Assembly (NCBI RefSeq): GCF_030409335.1
Contig: NZ_JAUFPN010000170.1
Coordinates: 43,007-107,006 of the forward strand
Source of the DNA: Paeniroseomonas aquatica
GTDB lineage: Bacteria; Pseudomonadota; Alphaproteobacteria; Acetobacterales; Acetobacteraceae
Length of the DNA stretch: 64,000 nucleotides
Reading direction: 5' to 3'
Positions 1-8,684 of the stretch are shown here, piece after piece. The first letter of the stretch is position 1. Each line of letters starts with the position of its first letter. A program made the translations under genes and the position numbers. The notes under the pieces were generated by a model. It ran no database searches. It was not told the origin of the DNA and was given only the letters and a program-made list of their open reading frames with translations.

Positions 1-2
1 AG

Positions 3-818
3 CGGACCGGCGGCCGCATCCGCATCCAGATGTTCCATTCCCGCCAGCTCGGCGACGAGAAGGACAGCCTGGAGCAGACCCGCTTCGGCGTCATCGACAT
101 CACCCGCGTGAACACCGCGCCGCTGAACAACCTGGTGCCGGAGACGCTGGTCGCCGGCCTGCCCTTCCTGTTCCGCGACACCGCCCATATGCAGAAGGTG
201 ATGGACGGGCCGATCGGCGAGGATATTGGTAAGGCCACCCTGCCGCATGGGTTGGTGACGCTCTGCTACTACGATGCCGGCGCCCGCAGCTTCTACACCC
301 GCGGCAAGCCGGCCCGCACGCCGGACGACCTGAAGGGCATGAAGATCCGCGTCCAGCAATCCGACATGTGGGTGGCGATGATGCGCGCCTTCGGCGCCAA
401 TGCGACGCCGCTGCCCTACGGGGAGGTCTATTCGGCGCTACAGACCGGCGTGGTCGACGGCGCCGAGAACAATTTTCCGTCGTTCCTCACCGCCCGGCAT
501 TTCGAGGTGGCCAAGCACTACGCCCAGACCGAGCATTCCCTCACGCCCGAGATCGTGGCGATGAGCAAGCGCAGCTTCGACCGCATCGCCAAACCGGACC
601 AGGAGATCATCCGGCAGGCGGCGAAGGAGAGCGTCCCCCACATGCGCGGCCTCTGGGTCAAGATGGAGGAGGATGCGCGCCGCCAGGTCGAGGCCGGCGG
701 CGCGCTGATCGTCGAGGCGGACAAGCCCGCCTTCGCCAGGCTGGTGCGCCCGGTCTACGACCAGTTCGTCCGCGATGCCAAGCTGAAGCAATTAGTCGAA
801 CGCATCCGGGAAGGCTGA
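3..818 (+). CDS. dctP: TRAP transporter substrate-binding protein DctP (5' partial)
   Basis: This is the periplasmic solute receptor of a TRAP transporter, which binds an organic acid and hands it to the membrane subunits. The frame is open to the left edge, so the N-terminus and signal peptide are missing. The visible part starts with a GGRIRIQMFHSRQLGDE stretch and continues through a KGMKIRVQ segment and a VVDGAENN motif typical of DctP proteins. It ends 3 bp before a small-permease gene, in the usual dctP-dctQ-dctM order. The substrate cannot be read from the sequence; C4-dicarboxylates or related acids are likely for the family. Confidence 0.93.
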   Translation, partial: RTGGRIRIQMFHSRQLGDEKDSLEQTRFGVIDITRVNTAPLNNLVPETLVAGLPFLFRDTAHMQKVMDGPIGEDIGKATLPHGLVTLCYYDAGARSFYTRGKPARTPDDLKGMKIRVQQSDMWVAMMRAFGANATPLPYGEVYSALQTGVVDGAENNFPSFLTARHFEVAKHYAQTEHSLTPEIVAMSKRSFDRIAKPDQEIIRQAAKESVPHMRGLWVKMEEDARRQVEAGGALIVEADKPAFARLVRPVYDQFVRDAKLKQLVERIREG

Positions 819-821
819 GCG

Positions 822-1340
822 GTGCGCGCCTTCTCGGCCGCACTCGATGGCGTCGCCCGCGCGGCGCTGTTTATCGCCGGCCTGGCGATGGTGGTGATGA
901 CCGGCGTGGTCGCCTGGGGCGTCTTCGGCCGCTTCGTGCTGAACGACACGCCGGCTTGGGCGGAAGCCTCGGCGTTGCTGCTGATGGGCTGGGTCATCCT
1001 CGGCGCGGCGGCGGCCGGGGTGCGGGAAGGCTTCCACATGGGCTTCGAGACGCTGCGCGACGTGTTGCCGGCGCCGATCGGGCTGGCCTGCAAGGTTGCC
1101 TCGGACGCGGTCATCACCGTCTTCGGTGCGGCCATGGCCTGGTATGGCTCGGACCTCGCACTCACCGTCTGGGACGCGACCCTGCCGACGCTCGGCCTGC
1201 CGGGGACGGTGGAGTATCTGCCGATCACCCTCGGCGGCGTGCTGATGGCGCTCTTCGGGCTGGAGCGGCTGCTGTCGCATCTCCTCACCGGCGCGGCGCC
1301 GGCCGGCGTGCCCGAGCATACCATCCTGACCGATAGCTGA
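822..1340 (+). CDS. dctQ: TRAP transporter small permease DctQ
   Basis: This is the small four-helix membrane subunit of the TRAP transporter that accompanies the receptor just upstream. The 172-residue protein has hydrophobic segments near residues 10-35, 45-65, 90-115 and 130-155, and the family-like FGRFVLNDTPAWAEE-type region (here ...PAWAEASALLLMGW). It starts with GTG 3 bp after the dctP stop and is followed by dctM after 10 bp, so the three genes are one transcription unit. The length is normal for DctQ. Confidence 0.92.
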   Translation: MRAFSAALDGVARAALFIAGLAMVVMTGVVAWGVFGRFVLNDTPAWAEASALLLMGWVILGAAAAGVREGFHMGFETLRDVLPAPIGLACKVASDAVITVFGAAMAWYGSDLALTVWDATLPTLGLPGTVEYLPITLGGVLMALFGLERLLSHLLTGAAPAGVPEHTILTDS

Positions 1341-1350
1341 GGGTACGCGC

Positions 1351-2631
1351 TTGGAATTGACCCTGTTGCTCGGCAGCTTCACCCTGCTGCTGCTGATCGG
1401 CCTGCCCGTCGCCTTCTGCCTCGGCGCCGCGGCCTTCGCCACCGTGCTGTATATGGACCTGCCGCCGGTGGTGGTATTCCAGCAGCTCGCCTCCGGCATG
1501 AATGTGTTCTCCATGCTGGCGATCCCCTTCTTCATCTTCGCCGGCGACCTGATGATGCGCGGGCAGATCGCCGATCGGCTGGTGGCGCTGGCCGCCGCCA
1601 TGGTCGGGCATCTCCGCGGGGGCCTGGGCCAGGTGAACATCGTTGCGGCGACGCTGTTCGGCGGCGTCTCCGGCTCGGCGGTCGCGGATGCCAGCGCGGT
1701 CGGGGGCGTGATGATCCCGCAGATGAAGGCGCGCGGCTATGCGCCGGACTATGCCGTCAACGTCACCGCCAATGCGGCGCTGATCGACCTGCTGATCCCG
1801 CCCAGCCACAACATGATCCTGTACGTCATTGCCGCCGGCGGGGCGATCAGCGTGGCGGATCTCTTCACCGCCGGCATCGTGCCGGGGCTGGTGATGATGC
1901 TCTCGCTCATGGTCGTCGCCTGGCTGGTCGCGGTGAAGCGCGGCTACCCGCGGGAGGTATTCCCCGGCTGGGTGATACTGGCGCGGCTGGCCTTCAATTC
2001 CATCCCCGGGCTGATGCTGATCGTCATCATCTTTGCCGGGGTCCGCAGCGGCGTCTTCACCGCGACCGAGAGCGCCTGCGTTGCCGTGATCTATGCGCTG
2101 CTGGTGGTGCTCTTCGTCTATCGCAGCCTGCGGTGGGAGGGCTTCGTCGAAGCGGTCGGCGGGGCGGTACGGACCACGGGCATGGTCATGCTCATCATCG
2201 GCACGGCCTCGGCCTTCGGCTGGCTGATGGCGCTGATGCAGGTGCCGGCGATGACGGTCGCGCTGATGCGCGGCATCACCGAGGACCCGCTGATGACCCT
2301 GCTGCTCATCAACGTCATCCTGCTGCTGCTCGGCACCTTCATGGACATGGCGCCGCTGATCATGATCGGCACGCCGATCTTCCTGCCGGTGGTCAAGGCC
2401 ATCGGCATGGACCCGGTGCAGTTCGGCATCGTGCTGATCGTCAACCTCGGGATCGGCACCATCACCCCGCCGGTGGGGCCGGTGCTGTTCGTCGCCTGCG
2501 CCGTCGGCAAGGTGAGCATGTGGGATGCGACCAAGACCAGCGGGCCCTTCTATGGGGCGATGGTCGTCGTGCTGCTGCTGGTCACCTATGTGCCGGCGCT
2601 GTCGCTCTGGCTGCCGGCGCTGTTCCGCTAG
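1351..2631 (+). CDS. dctM: TRAP transporter large permease DctM
   Basis: This is the large membrane subunit that carries out Na+-coupled transport in the TRAP system. The 426-residue protein is almost entirely hydrophobic, with about 12 helices, and has family signatures such as FGGVSGSAVADASAVGG, the IPPSHN segment and ITPPVGP near the C-terminus. The start is TTG at 1351; no better start lies nearby. Its last 50 bases overlap antisense with the end of the convergent MATE exporter gene, so no terminator separates them. Confidence 0.94.
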   Translation: MELTLLLGSFTLLLLIGLPVAFCLGAAAFATVLYMDLPPVVVFQQLASGMNVFSMLAIPFFIFAGDLMMRGQIADRLVALAAAMVGHLRGGLGQVNIVAATLFGGVSGSAVADASAVGGVMIPQMKARGYAPDYAVNVTANAALIDLLIPPSHNMILYVIAAGGAISVADLFTAGIVPGLVMMLSLMVVAWLVAVKRGYPREVFPGWVILARLAFNSIPGLMLIVIIFAGVRSGVFTATESACVAVIYALLVVLFVYRSLRWEGFVEAVGGAVRTTGMVMLIIGTASAFGWLMALMQVPAMTVALMRGITEDPLMTLLLINVILLLLGTFMDMAPLIMIGTPIFLPVVKAIGMDPVQFGIVLIVNLGIGTITPPVGPVLFVACAVGKVSMWDATKTSGPFYGAMVVVLLLVTYVPALSLWLPALFR

Positions 2632-3973
2632 GGGAGGCGGCGGCGCGGAGCCGCCCGGTGACGCGGAAGGCGACCAGTGCCGCCGCGGCGCCGAAGGCCA
2701 CCGAGCCGATCGCCTGTCCGACCATCACCCCGGCCGGCCCGTGGCTGATGCCCAGCATGACCAGCGGGATGGTCCCGAGCGTCGCCCGCCCCCAGTTGAA
2801 GGCGGTCGAGAGCAGCGCCCGGCCCAGGTTGTTGAAGACCGCGTTCGCCACATAGAGCGCGCCGATGAAGACGAAGCTGCCCGCCGTCCAGGTGCAGAAA
2901 AGCCGGACGATCTCGGCCGTCGCGTCCCGGGCGGAGAAGGCGGCCACCAGCAGGTCCTGCGCCAGCCACAGCACCGCCCAGGCCCCCAGCACCGCCACCA
3001 GGGTGAAGACCATGCTGTCTCGCACCGCGCTGCGGACCCGGTCGTAGCGCCCGGCGCCGGCATTCTGCGCCACGATGGGCCCGACCGCCCCGGTCAGCGC
3101 ATAGACCAGGCCGAAGGCGACCGGGGTGATGCGGTCGATGGTCGCCTGCCCGGCGACGGCCGCCGGGCCGAACAGCGCCATGCTGCCGGTGACATAGGCG
3201 GCCGCCACCGGCGTGGCGAGGTTGGACAGCACCGCCGGCCCGGCGACCGACAGGATGCGGCGGGTATCGGCGCCGAAGGCGGCAAGCGTGAAGCGGCCGA
3301 GCAGCTTGTGGCTGCGGGTCACGCCATGCCAGCCGACGAAGGCCAGGAAGACGCGGGATAGCACCGTGCTGATCGCCGCCCCCGTCAGGTCCAGCTCCAG
3401 GCCGAAAATCAGCAGCGGGTCCAGCACCGCCGTGGCGAAGGCGGCGGCCAGCGTTACGTTCATCGATCGCCGCGCATCGCCGACCGAGCGCAGCAGCGCG
3501 GCGAAGCACATGCCGGCGGCGAGGAAGGGGACGGAGACCGCGGTCAGCGCCAGGAAGCCCGCAGCCAGGTCGCGGGTCTCGCCCTCGGCGCCCAGCAGTC
3601 GCAGGATGGGCTCGAGCGCCAGGACCGTGGCGATGGCGACCAGGGAGGTCGCCAGGATGATCAGCACCAGCCCGGCCGTGGCCAGGCGGCGTGCCTCCGC
3701 CAATTGGCCGGCGCCGATCCGGGTGGAGACGGCGGCACTGACGCCGATGGTCAGGCCGATCGCCAGCGAGACTTGGAAGAAGCCCACCGTGCCGGCGAAG
3801 CCCACCGCCGCGGCGACCGGCTGCTGACCGAGCATGGAGATATAGAGCAGGTTGAGCAGGTCCACCGCGAAGATGGCGACCAGCCCGATTGCGCCGGTGC
3901 TCGCCATGACGGTGACATGACGCATGGTCGAGCCGGTCAGGAAACGGGCATTGGGATCGGCGGCGCTGGCCAA
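2582..3973 (-). CDS. MATE family efflux transporter
   Basis: This is a multidrug and toxic compound extrusion exporter, a cation-coupled antiporter of the inner membrane. The 463-residue length, about 12 predicted helices and the internal two-fold pattern fit the NorM/DinF-like MATE family; the VGFAGTVGFF and GQATIDRITPVAFGLVYAL regions are characteristic. It lies 94 bp downstream of the MmgE/PrpD gene on the same strand and may be the last gene of that operon. The exported compound is unknown. Its 3' end overlaps dctM by 50 bp. Confidence 0.9.
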   Translation of the reverse strand: MASAADPNARFLTGSTMRHVTVMASTGAIGLVAIFAVDLLNLLYISMLGQQPVAAAVGFAGTVGFFQVSLAIGLTIGVSAAVSTRIGAGQLAEARRLATAGLVLIILATSLVAIATVLALEPILRLLGAEGETRDLAAGFLALTAVSVPFLAAGMCFAALLRSVGDARRSMNVTLAAAFATAVLDPLLIFGLELDLTGAAISTVLSRVFLAFVGWHGVTRSHKLLGRFTLAAFGADTRRILSVAGPAVLSNLATPVAAAYVTGSMALFGPAAVAGQATIDRITPVAFGLVYALTGAVGPIVAQNAGAGRYDRVRSAVRDSMVFTLVAVLGAWAVLWLAQDLLVAAFSARDATAEIVRLFCTWTAGSFVFIGALYVANAVFNNLGRALLSTAFNWGRATLGTIPLVMLGISHGPAGVMVGQAIGSVAFGAAAALVAFRVTGRLRAAASPSGTAPAARATAPAHR

Positions 3974-4067
3974 GGCGGTATCCGGACAATGAGGGGGTTG
4001 CCCAGCCTAAGGCCGGGTCCCCACCCAATGGTTCCGGCCGCTGGCGGAAAAGCCTATTCGGCGGCTC

Positions 4068-5438
4068 CTATTCGGCAGCCTGGCGCATCGGCGCCAGCAG
4101 CGGCACCGCCCCCGGCAGATCCACGCCGGTCCAGAGGTGATGCAGCAGCTTTTCCGCCGCCGTCGCGCCGATCACCGGGCCGACCAGCTCGCGGAACTTC
4201 TCCGAAAGCTCGGTATCGCTTAGCGGCGCATCCGGGTCGCCCTTGCGCGTCGGCTGGTAGCGGTAGAGCGCGCGCCCGTCGTTGAGGGTGATCCAGACCT
4301 TGGCGGCGCGCTTGCCGGGATAGGCATCGGCCAGCTCGGGGTCCAGTTCCACCGTCACCTTCGGCATGATGGCGCGAATGGCGGGGTTCACTAGGTTTTC
4401 TGGCGCGAAGGCGGCGATGCGGACGCCGCCGAGCACCAGCAGCGCGCCGATGGTGAACTGGACCGAGAAGCGCGCCTCCTGCTCCGTGCTGATCACCGGC
4501 CGGTCGCAGATGCTCTTCGTCGGGCCATAGCCGCCGACGTGGATCTTCGCCACATCGGCCGGTTTGAAGCCGTGTTCCGCCTGCAGGTCCCGCACCGCGT
4601 CGAGCGCGGCGAAGATATGGCCGCAGCAGCCGTGGTTCTTGAAGGTCATCTCGGTGATGCAGACGCGGCGGTCGAGGTCGGCGAAGGCCTTTTCCCACTT
4701 GCCGGTGTCCTCGCTGGTCGCCGCGGCGAAGCCCTTCGGCCCGTGCAGCGCATCCAGCGCGCCGGTGACGCCGGCCGCGGCGCCGATGGCCGCCAGCGCG
4801 CCCGCATCGGCGGCATGGCCGGCATGCAGCGGCTTCGACATGGAATCGGACAGGAAGGCCTGCTGCAGCCCGCCGGCGAAGGTCGCCGCGGTGGCGATGG
4901 CATGGCCGATCTTCGTCGCGTCGCAGCCCAGCGCCAGGGCGGTCGCGACGGCCGCGCCGAAGGTGCCGACGGTACCCGTCGTGTGCCAGTTCTTGTAGTG
5001 GCTCGGCTGCACCGCCATGCCGATGCGGCAGGAGACCTCGTAGCCCGCGGTGATGGCGCGCAGCAGCTGCTCCATCGTCCCGCCATGGGCCTGCAGCGCC
5101 GCAAGCGCCGGTGAGATGGTGGGGCAGCCCGGGTGGTAGCCGGCATCGCGGAAGATGTCGTCGAATTCGACGGTATGGCTGGCCGTCGCGTTCAGCAACG
5201 CGGCATGGCGCAGCGGCCCGGGCTTGCCATCGACGTAGCAGATCGCCCGCCCCGGGCCCCGCTCGGCCGCCATGGCGGCCGCCAGCAGGGTGGCGGGCGG
5301 CCTGGAGCAGCCGGGCAGCAGCGCCGCGAACCAGTCGATCAGCGCCCGGCGGGCGTGGTGCGCCACCGCGTGCGAGAGCGGCCGGTCGCGCCAGGATGCG
5401 GCGTGTCCGGCGAGGGCGAGAAGCGGATTCTCCACCAT
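4068..5438 (-). CDS. MmgE/PrpD family protein
   Basis: This belongs to the family of 2-methylcitrate dehydratase and cis-aconitate decarboxylase and probably dehydrates or isomerises a carboxylic acid. From the ATG at 5438 it is 456 residues, normal for the family. Visible landmarks are the N-terminal LIDWFAALLPG region, HTVEFDDIFRD, and a HAGHAADAGALAA segment typical of PrpD. Frame upstream of 5438 is open but lacks family sequence. It follows the hydroxyacid dehydrogenase by 10 bp, so it is in the same operon. In this kind of operon the exact substrate is usually unknown. Just past the stop there is a duplicated 10-bp word (see findings). Confidence 0.9.
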   Translation of the reverse strand: MVENPLLALAGHAASWRDRPLSHAVAHHARRALIDWFAALLPGCSRPPATLLAAAMAAERGPGRAICYVDGKPGPLRHAALLNATASHTVEFDDIFRDAGYHPGCPTISPALAALQAHGGTMEQLLRAITAGYEVSCRIGMAVQPSHYKNWHTTGTVGTFGAAVATALALGCDATKIGHAIATAATFAGGLQQAFLSDSMSKPLHAGHAADAGALAAIGAAAGVTGALDALHGPKGFAAATSEDTGKWEKAFADLDRRVCITEMTFKNHGCCGHIFAALDAVRDLQAEHGFKPADVAKIHVGGYGPTKSICDRPVISTEQEARFSVQFTIGALLVLGGVRIAAFAPENLVNPAIRAIMPKVTVELDPELADAYPGKRAAKVWITLNDGRALYRYQPTRKGDPDAPLSDTELSEKFRELVGPVIGATAAEKLLHHLWTGVDLPGAVPLLAPMRQAAE

Positions 5439-5448
5439 GCTTTGCCTG

Positions 5449-6423
5449 CTACGCGTTGCCGCGCAGCACCTCCTGGTTGATGACCACGTCGGGGTCAAGC
5501 TTGCCGTCGAAGACCTGCAGGATGCTCTCGGCGCAGGAGAGCGCCATGCGGCGCAGGCTCTGATCCGTCGCCGCCGCGGTGTGCGGCGTGCAGATGACGT
5601 TCGGTAGCTTGAGCAGCGGGTTGTCCGGGCTCGCCGGCTCCTCCCAGAAGACGTCGAGGCCGGCGGCGGCGAGGTGGCCGCTGGTCAGCGCCCCGGCCAG
5701 CGCCTTTTCATCCACCAGCGTCCCGCGCGCGGTATTCACCAGCACCGCGCCGCGCTTCATGCTGGCGAGAAACTCCCCGTTGACGCTGCCACGGGTCTTC
5801 TCGTTGCTCGGCAGGTGGATGGTGACGACATCGGCCTCGGCCAGCCCGGCCTGGAGGTCCTTCACCGGGATGAAGCCGGCGCCCTTGATGGTGTTCTGCG
5901 GGATGAAGGGATCGCGGACCAGCACCTTCATGCCGAAGGCATGGGCCAGCCGCGCGACCCGCCCGCCGATGCGGCCGAAGCCCATCACCAGCAGGGTGCG
6001 GCCGGCGAGGTCGAAGGTCGCCGGCACCGGCGGGTTGGACCAGCGCAGGTCCCGCGTCGCCGCATCGTAGAAGCGGGTCTGCCGGGCGATGTTCAGCAGC
6101 AGCATCATCGCATGCTCGGCGACCGAGGTCGCATTGGCATCGGGCGTGACGGTCAGCGGGATGCCGCGCTCGGTCAGCGCCGGGACATCCACCGCGTCGT
6201 AGCCGACGCCGTGGCGCGCCACGATCCGCAGGCTGGTCGCATGGGCGAGGAAGGCGCGGTTGATCGGGGTGGCGCGGACGATGACCGCATCCGCCTTGGG
6301 CATGGCGGCGGCGATGGTCTCCTCGTTCACCGGGTCCAGCACCTCCACCGTCACGCCCGGGCGGGCGCGCAGCAGGGCGAGGGCTTCGGGGTGGACGGGG
6401 CGGAGGCAGACGACATGGGGCAT
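5449..6423 (-). CDS. D-2-hydroxyacid dehydrogenase (SerA/SlcC-like)
   Basis: This is an NAD(P)-dependent dehydrogenase of the phosphoglycerate dehydrogenase type that interconverts a 2-hydroxyacid and a 2-oxoacid. From ATG 6423 it is 324 residues. The Rossmann motif GFGRIG is at 148-153 and the catalytic Arg, Glu and His are at about R233, E262 and H281 (TPHTAA). It lies between a Bug receptor and a PrpD protein in one operon with ComD/ComE-type decarboxylase subunits. A sulfolactate dehydrogenase role (SlcC-like) is an inference from that context; other hydroxyacids are possible. Confidence 0.88.
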   Translation of the reverse strand: MPHVVCLRPVHPEALALLRARPGVTVEVLDPVNEETIAAAMPKADAVIVRATPINRAFLAHATSLRIVARHGVGYDAVDVPALTERGIPLTVTPDANATSVAEHAMMLLLNIARQTRFYDAATRDLRWSNPPVPATFDLAGRTLLVMGFGRIGGRVARLAHAFGMKVLVRDPFIPQNTIKGAGFIPVKDLQAGLAEADVVTIHLPSNEKTRGSVNGEFLASMKRGAVLVNTARGTLVDEKALAGALTSGHLAAAGLDVFWEEPASPDNPLLKLPNVICTPHTAAATDQSLRRMALSCAESILQVFDGKLDPDVVINQEVLRGNA

Positions 6424-6434
6424 GGTTCTAGGTC

Positions 6435-7394
6435 CTAATCGGCGGTGGCGCCGGAGACGCGGACGATCTCCGCCCAGCGCGGGATCTCGGCACGGATGAA
6501 ATTGGCAAAGTCCTCGGGGGTGCTCGGCGCCGGCTCGCTGCCCTGCTCGGCAAGACGGCGCAGCAAGGCATCGCTGCGCAGCGCCGCGCCGATCTCGGCC
6601 GAGAGGCGGTTTACCGCCGGGATGGGCGTCCCCGCCGGGGCGACGATGCCGTTCCACAGCGGGATGGCGAAGCCGGGGATGGTCTCGCCCACCGTCGGCA
6701 CCTCCGGCAGCAGGGCGGAGCGGTGCGGCGTGGTGACCGCCAGGGGCCGGAGCTGCCCGGCCTGGACGGCGCCGATCACCTCGACCAGCGGCGAGGCGAT
6801 CATCTGGATCTTCCCCGCCATCAGGTCGGTCGCCGCCGGCGCCCCGCCGCGATAGGGGATATGCACCAGCGCGATCCCCGCCTTGGCCGCGAACAACGCG
6901 GAGGCGAGGTGCAGCGAGGTGCCGGAGCCGGCGCTGCCGTAATTCACCTGGCCCGGCCGCGCCTTGGCATAGGCGATCAGCCCGGGCAGGTCCCGCACCG
7001 GCAGCTCCGGGTTCACCACGATCAGGTTCGGGATCACCGCGACCTGGGAGATCGGGGCGAAGTCGCGCAGCGGGTCGAAGGGCAGGGTTTTGTACAGGGC
7101 CTTGTTGGCGGCCAGGATGCCGCTGACCGCCATGAACAGCGTATGGCCATCGGGCGCGGCCCGCGCCGCCGCCTCGGCGCCGATGTTGCCGCCGGCGCCC
7201 GGCCGGTTCTCGGCGACGACCGGCTGGCCGAGCCTCTCGCCCAGCGCCTGAGCGACCAGCCGCGCCGTCACATCCGTGCTGCCGCCGGCGGCAAAGGGGA
7301 TGATCAGGCGGATCGGCCGTTCCGGCGTCCAGGATTGGGCGAAGGCCGGGCAGGGGAGGGCGGCCATGGCCGCCAGCAGGCTGCGTCTTTTCAT
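6435..7394 (-). CDS. Tripartite tricarboxylate transporter receptor (Bug/TctC family)
   Basis: This is a periplasmic solute-binding protein of the Bug family. The 319-residue protein starts with a Tat-like signal (MKRRSLLAAMAALP, cleavage after PAFA) and has the family hallmarks WTPERPIRLIIPFAAGGSTD, VAENRPGAGGNIG and VNYGSAGSGTSLHL. No TctA or TctB membrane partner is encoded nearby, as is common for this expanded family. It sits 11 bp upstream of the hydroxyacid dehydrogenase and 31 bp downstream of comE, so it probably captures the substrate of that operon. Confidence 0.93.
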   Translation of the reverse strand: MKRRSLLAAMAALPCPAFAQSWTPERPIRLIIPFAAGGSTDVTARLVAQALGERLGQPVVAENRPGAGGNIGAEAAARAAPDGHTLFMAVSGILAANKALYKTLPFDPLRDFAPISQVAVIPNLIVVNPELPVRDLPGLIAYAKARPGQVNYGSAGSGTSLHLASALFAAKAGIALVHIPYRGGAPAATDLMAGKIQMIASPLVEVIGAVQAGQLRPLAVTTPHRSALLPEVPTVGETIPGFAIPLWNGIVAPAGTPIPAVNRLSAEIGAALRSDALLRRLAEQGSEPAPSTPEDFANFIRAEIPRWAEIVRVSGATAD

Positions 7395-7425
7395 TGGCCC
7401 TCCCTCCCCATCGCCTCAGGCTACC

Positions 7426-8049
7426 TCATTGCAGATGCGCCGCCTTGCCCATGATGGCCTCGCGCATCCGCGCCTGGAGGATGCTCGCCTCGCGCGGCGG
7501 CAGCACCAGCGGCAGGGTCTGCTCGTCGATCTTCACCTGGGCAAACAGCGGCCCGGCCCCGGCATGGATCGCCTGGCGCAGCGCCAGCACCTCCTCCGCC
7601 GTCTTCACCAGGCGGCAGTCGCCGATGCCGGCGCCGCGGGCCATCGCGGCGAGGTCGACGCCGTGGTGCGTATGCGTCTCCTGCATCCCGGTTTCGCCGT
7701 AGTGCTCGTTGTCGAGCACGACGATCGAGAGGTTCTTCGGGCGCTGCACCGCGATGGTCGCCAGCGAGCCGATGCCCATCAGCATCTCGCCGTCGCCGGT
7801 GATGACCAGCACGCGCCGCTCCGGCTGCGCCAGCGCCAGGCCGAGGCCCATCATCGCCGCGCCGCCCATGCCGCCCCACAAAGGCAGATTCTCCGGGCAA
7901 TCGCCCGCCGCCGTGATGTCCCAGGCCGGCGCCCCGAGGCCGGCGATACAGAGCATGCCGCGGCGGTCCTCGAGCAGGGCCGAGACCACGGTGCGGCGGA
8001 GCAGCTTGCCGGTCGCGCCGGTTTCGATCTTGCTGTTCAACTGGGCCAT
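7426..8049 (-). CDS. comE: Sulfopyruvate/phosphonopyruvate decarboxylase-type beta subunit (ThDP-binding)
   Basis: This is the ThDP-binding half of a two-subunit 2-oxoacid decarboxylase. From ATG 8049 it has 207 residues. The ThDP-Mg motif starts with GDGE at 85-88 and ends at LDN 112-114, followed by HYGETG, which matches the ComE and phosphonopyruvate decarboxylase type. It starts 5 bp after the alpha-subunit gene. A longer open frame running into the alpha gene is only a shadow of it. The name comE is assigned by family and by its ComD-like neighbour; the substrate (sulfopyruvate, phosphonopyruvate or another acid) is not proven. Confidence 0.82.
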   Translation of the reverse strand: MAQLNSKIETGATGKLLRRTVVSALLEDRRGMLCIAGLGAPAWDITAAGDCPENLPLWGGMGGAAMMGLGLALAQPERRVLVITGDGEMLMGIGSLATIAVQRPKNLSIVVLDNEHYGETGMQETHTHHGVDLAAMARGAGIGDCRLVKTAEEVLALRQAIHAGAGPLFAQVKIDEQTLPLVLPPREASILQARMREAIMGKAAHLQ

Positions 8050-8054
8050 GGGGC

Positions 8055-8585
8055 TCACTTCCCGAAGGTCTTGGCGCCGATGACGCGCTGGCCGATCAGG
8101 GTCGCGGTCGGGCGATAGGTGTTGAAGGCCATGCGCAAGGTGGCATTGACCGTCGGCGCGATATCCTCGGGGCTGTCGGCCCGCTTCACCAGCGTGCCCA
8201 TGGCCTCCAGCACGGTCTGGGTCGCATTGCCCATCGGCACCTGGAAGGGATTGAACTCGCCGTAGTCGCCCCGCATCGTCACGATCATCGGCAGCGGCGT
8301 CCGGTGGGCGATGGCGACCGAGAGCATGTTGATGCAGTTGCCGACGCCGCTGGACTGCATCAGCAGCACGCCCTTTTCCCCGCCCAGCCAGGCGCCGAAG
8401 AGCATGCCGATGCCCTCCTCCTCGGTGGTGAGGGTCACGACCTTGATGTCGTTGTCGGCGAGGCACCGCTTGATGAGCCGGGAATGCCCGGCATCGGGCA
8501 CCAGCGCCACCTGGCGGATGCCGTGGTCCTTGAGCAGGCCATAGATCTGGTCGGGCCAGTCTTCGGCGGAGGTATCCGGTTGCAT
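8055..8585 (-). CDS. comD: Sulfopyruvate/phosphonopyruvate decarboxylase-type alpha subunit
   Basis: This is the pyrimidine-binding half of the ThDP-dependent decarboxylase completed by the next gene. The 176-residue protein has the ThDP-activating glutamate in TTEEEGIG (about residues 53-60) and the LMQSSGVGNCIN motif (75-86) typical of ComD. It is the first gene of the leftward operon, divergent from eutB with about 100 bp between them. Separate alpha and beta genes of this size are the usual ComDE layout. The substrate assignment is an inference, as for comE. Confidence 0.82.
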   Translation of the reverse strand: MQPDTSAEDWPDQIYGLLKDHGIRQVALVPDAGHSRLIKRCLADNDIKVVTLTTEEEGIGMLFGAWLGGEKGVLLMQSSGVGNCINMLSVAIAHRTPLPMIVTMRGDYGEFNPFQVPMGNATQTVLEAMGTLVKRADSPEDIAPTVNATLRMAFNTYRPTATLIGQRVIGAKTFGK

Positions 8586-8671
8586 GCGTTTCCTCGAATG
8601 GGGTTGGCCGCACCTTCCCGCGCCGCCGCCGCGCTGGCAAGACCGCCCGCCGCCGGGCTAGAGGGAACCGT

Positions 8672-8677
8672 CAGGAG
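8672..8677 (+). promoter_or_regulatory. Shine-Dalgarno site fixing the eutB start
   Basis: AGGAGA lies 7 bp before ATG 8685. The open frame extends almost 400 bp further upstream, antisense to comD, so this site decides the start. Confidence 0.7.
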
Positions 8678-8684
8678 AGCATCC

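Noticed and set aside
7426..8640. A 404-codon frame that could suggest a fused ComD-ComE protein
   Set aside because: The first half is an out-of-frame reading of comD, with Arg-rich sequence. ComE starts at ATG 8049, directly after the comD stop.
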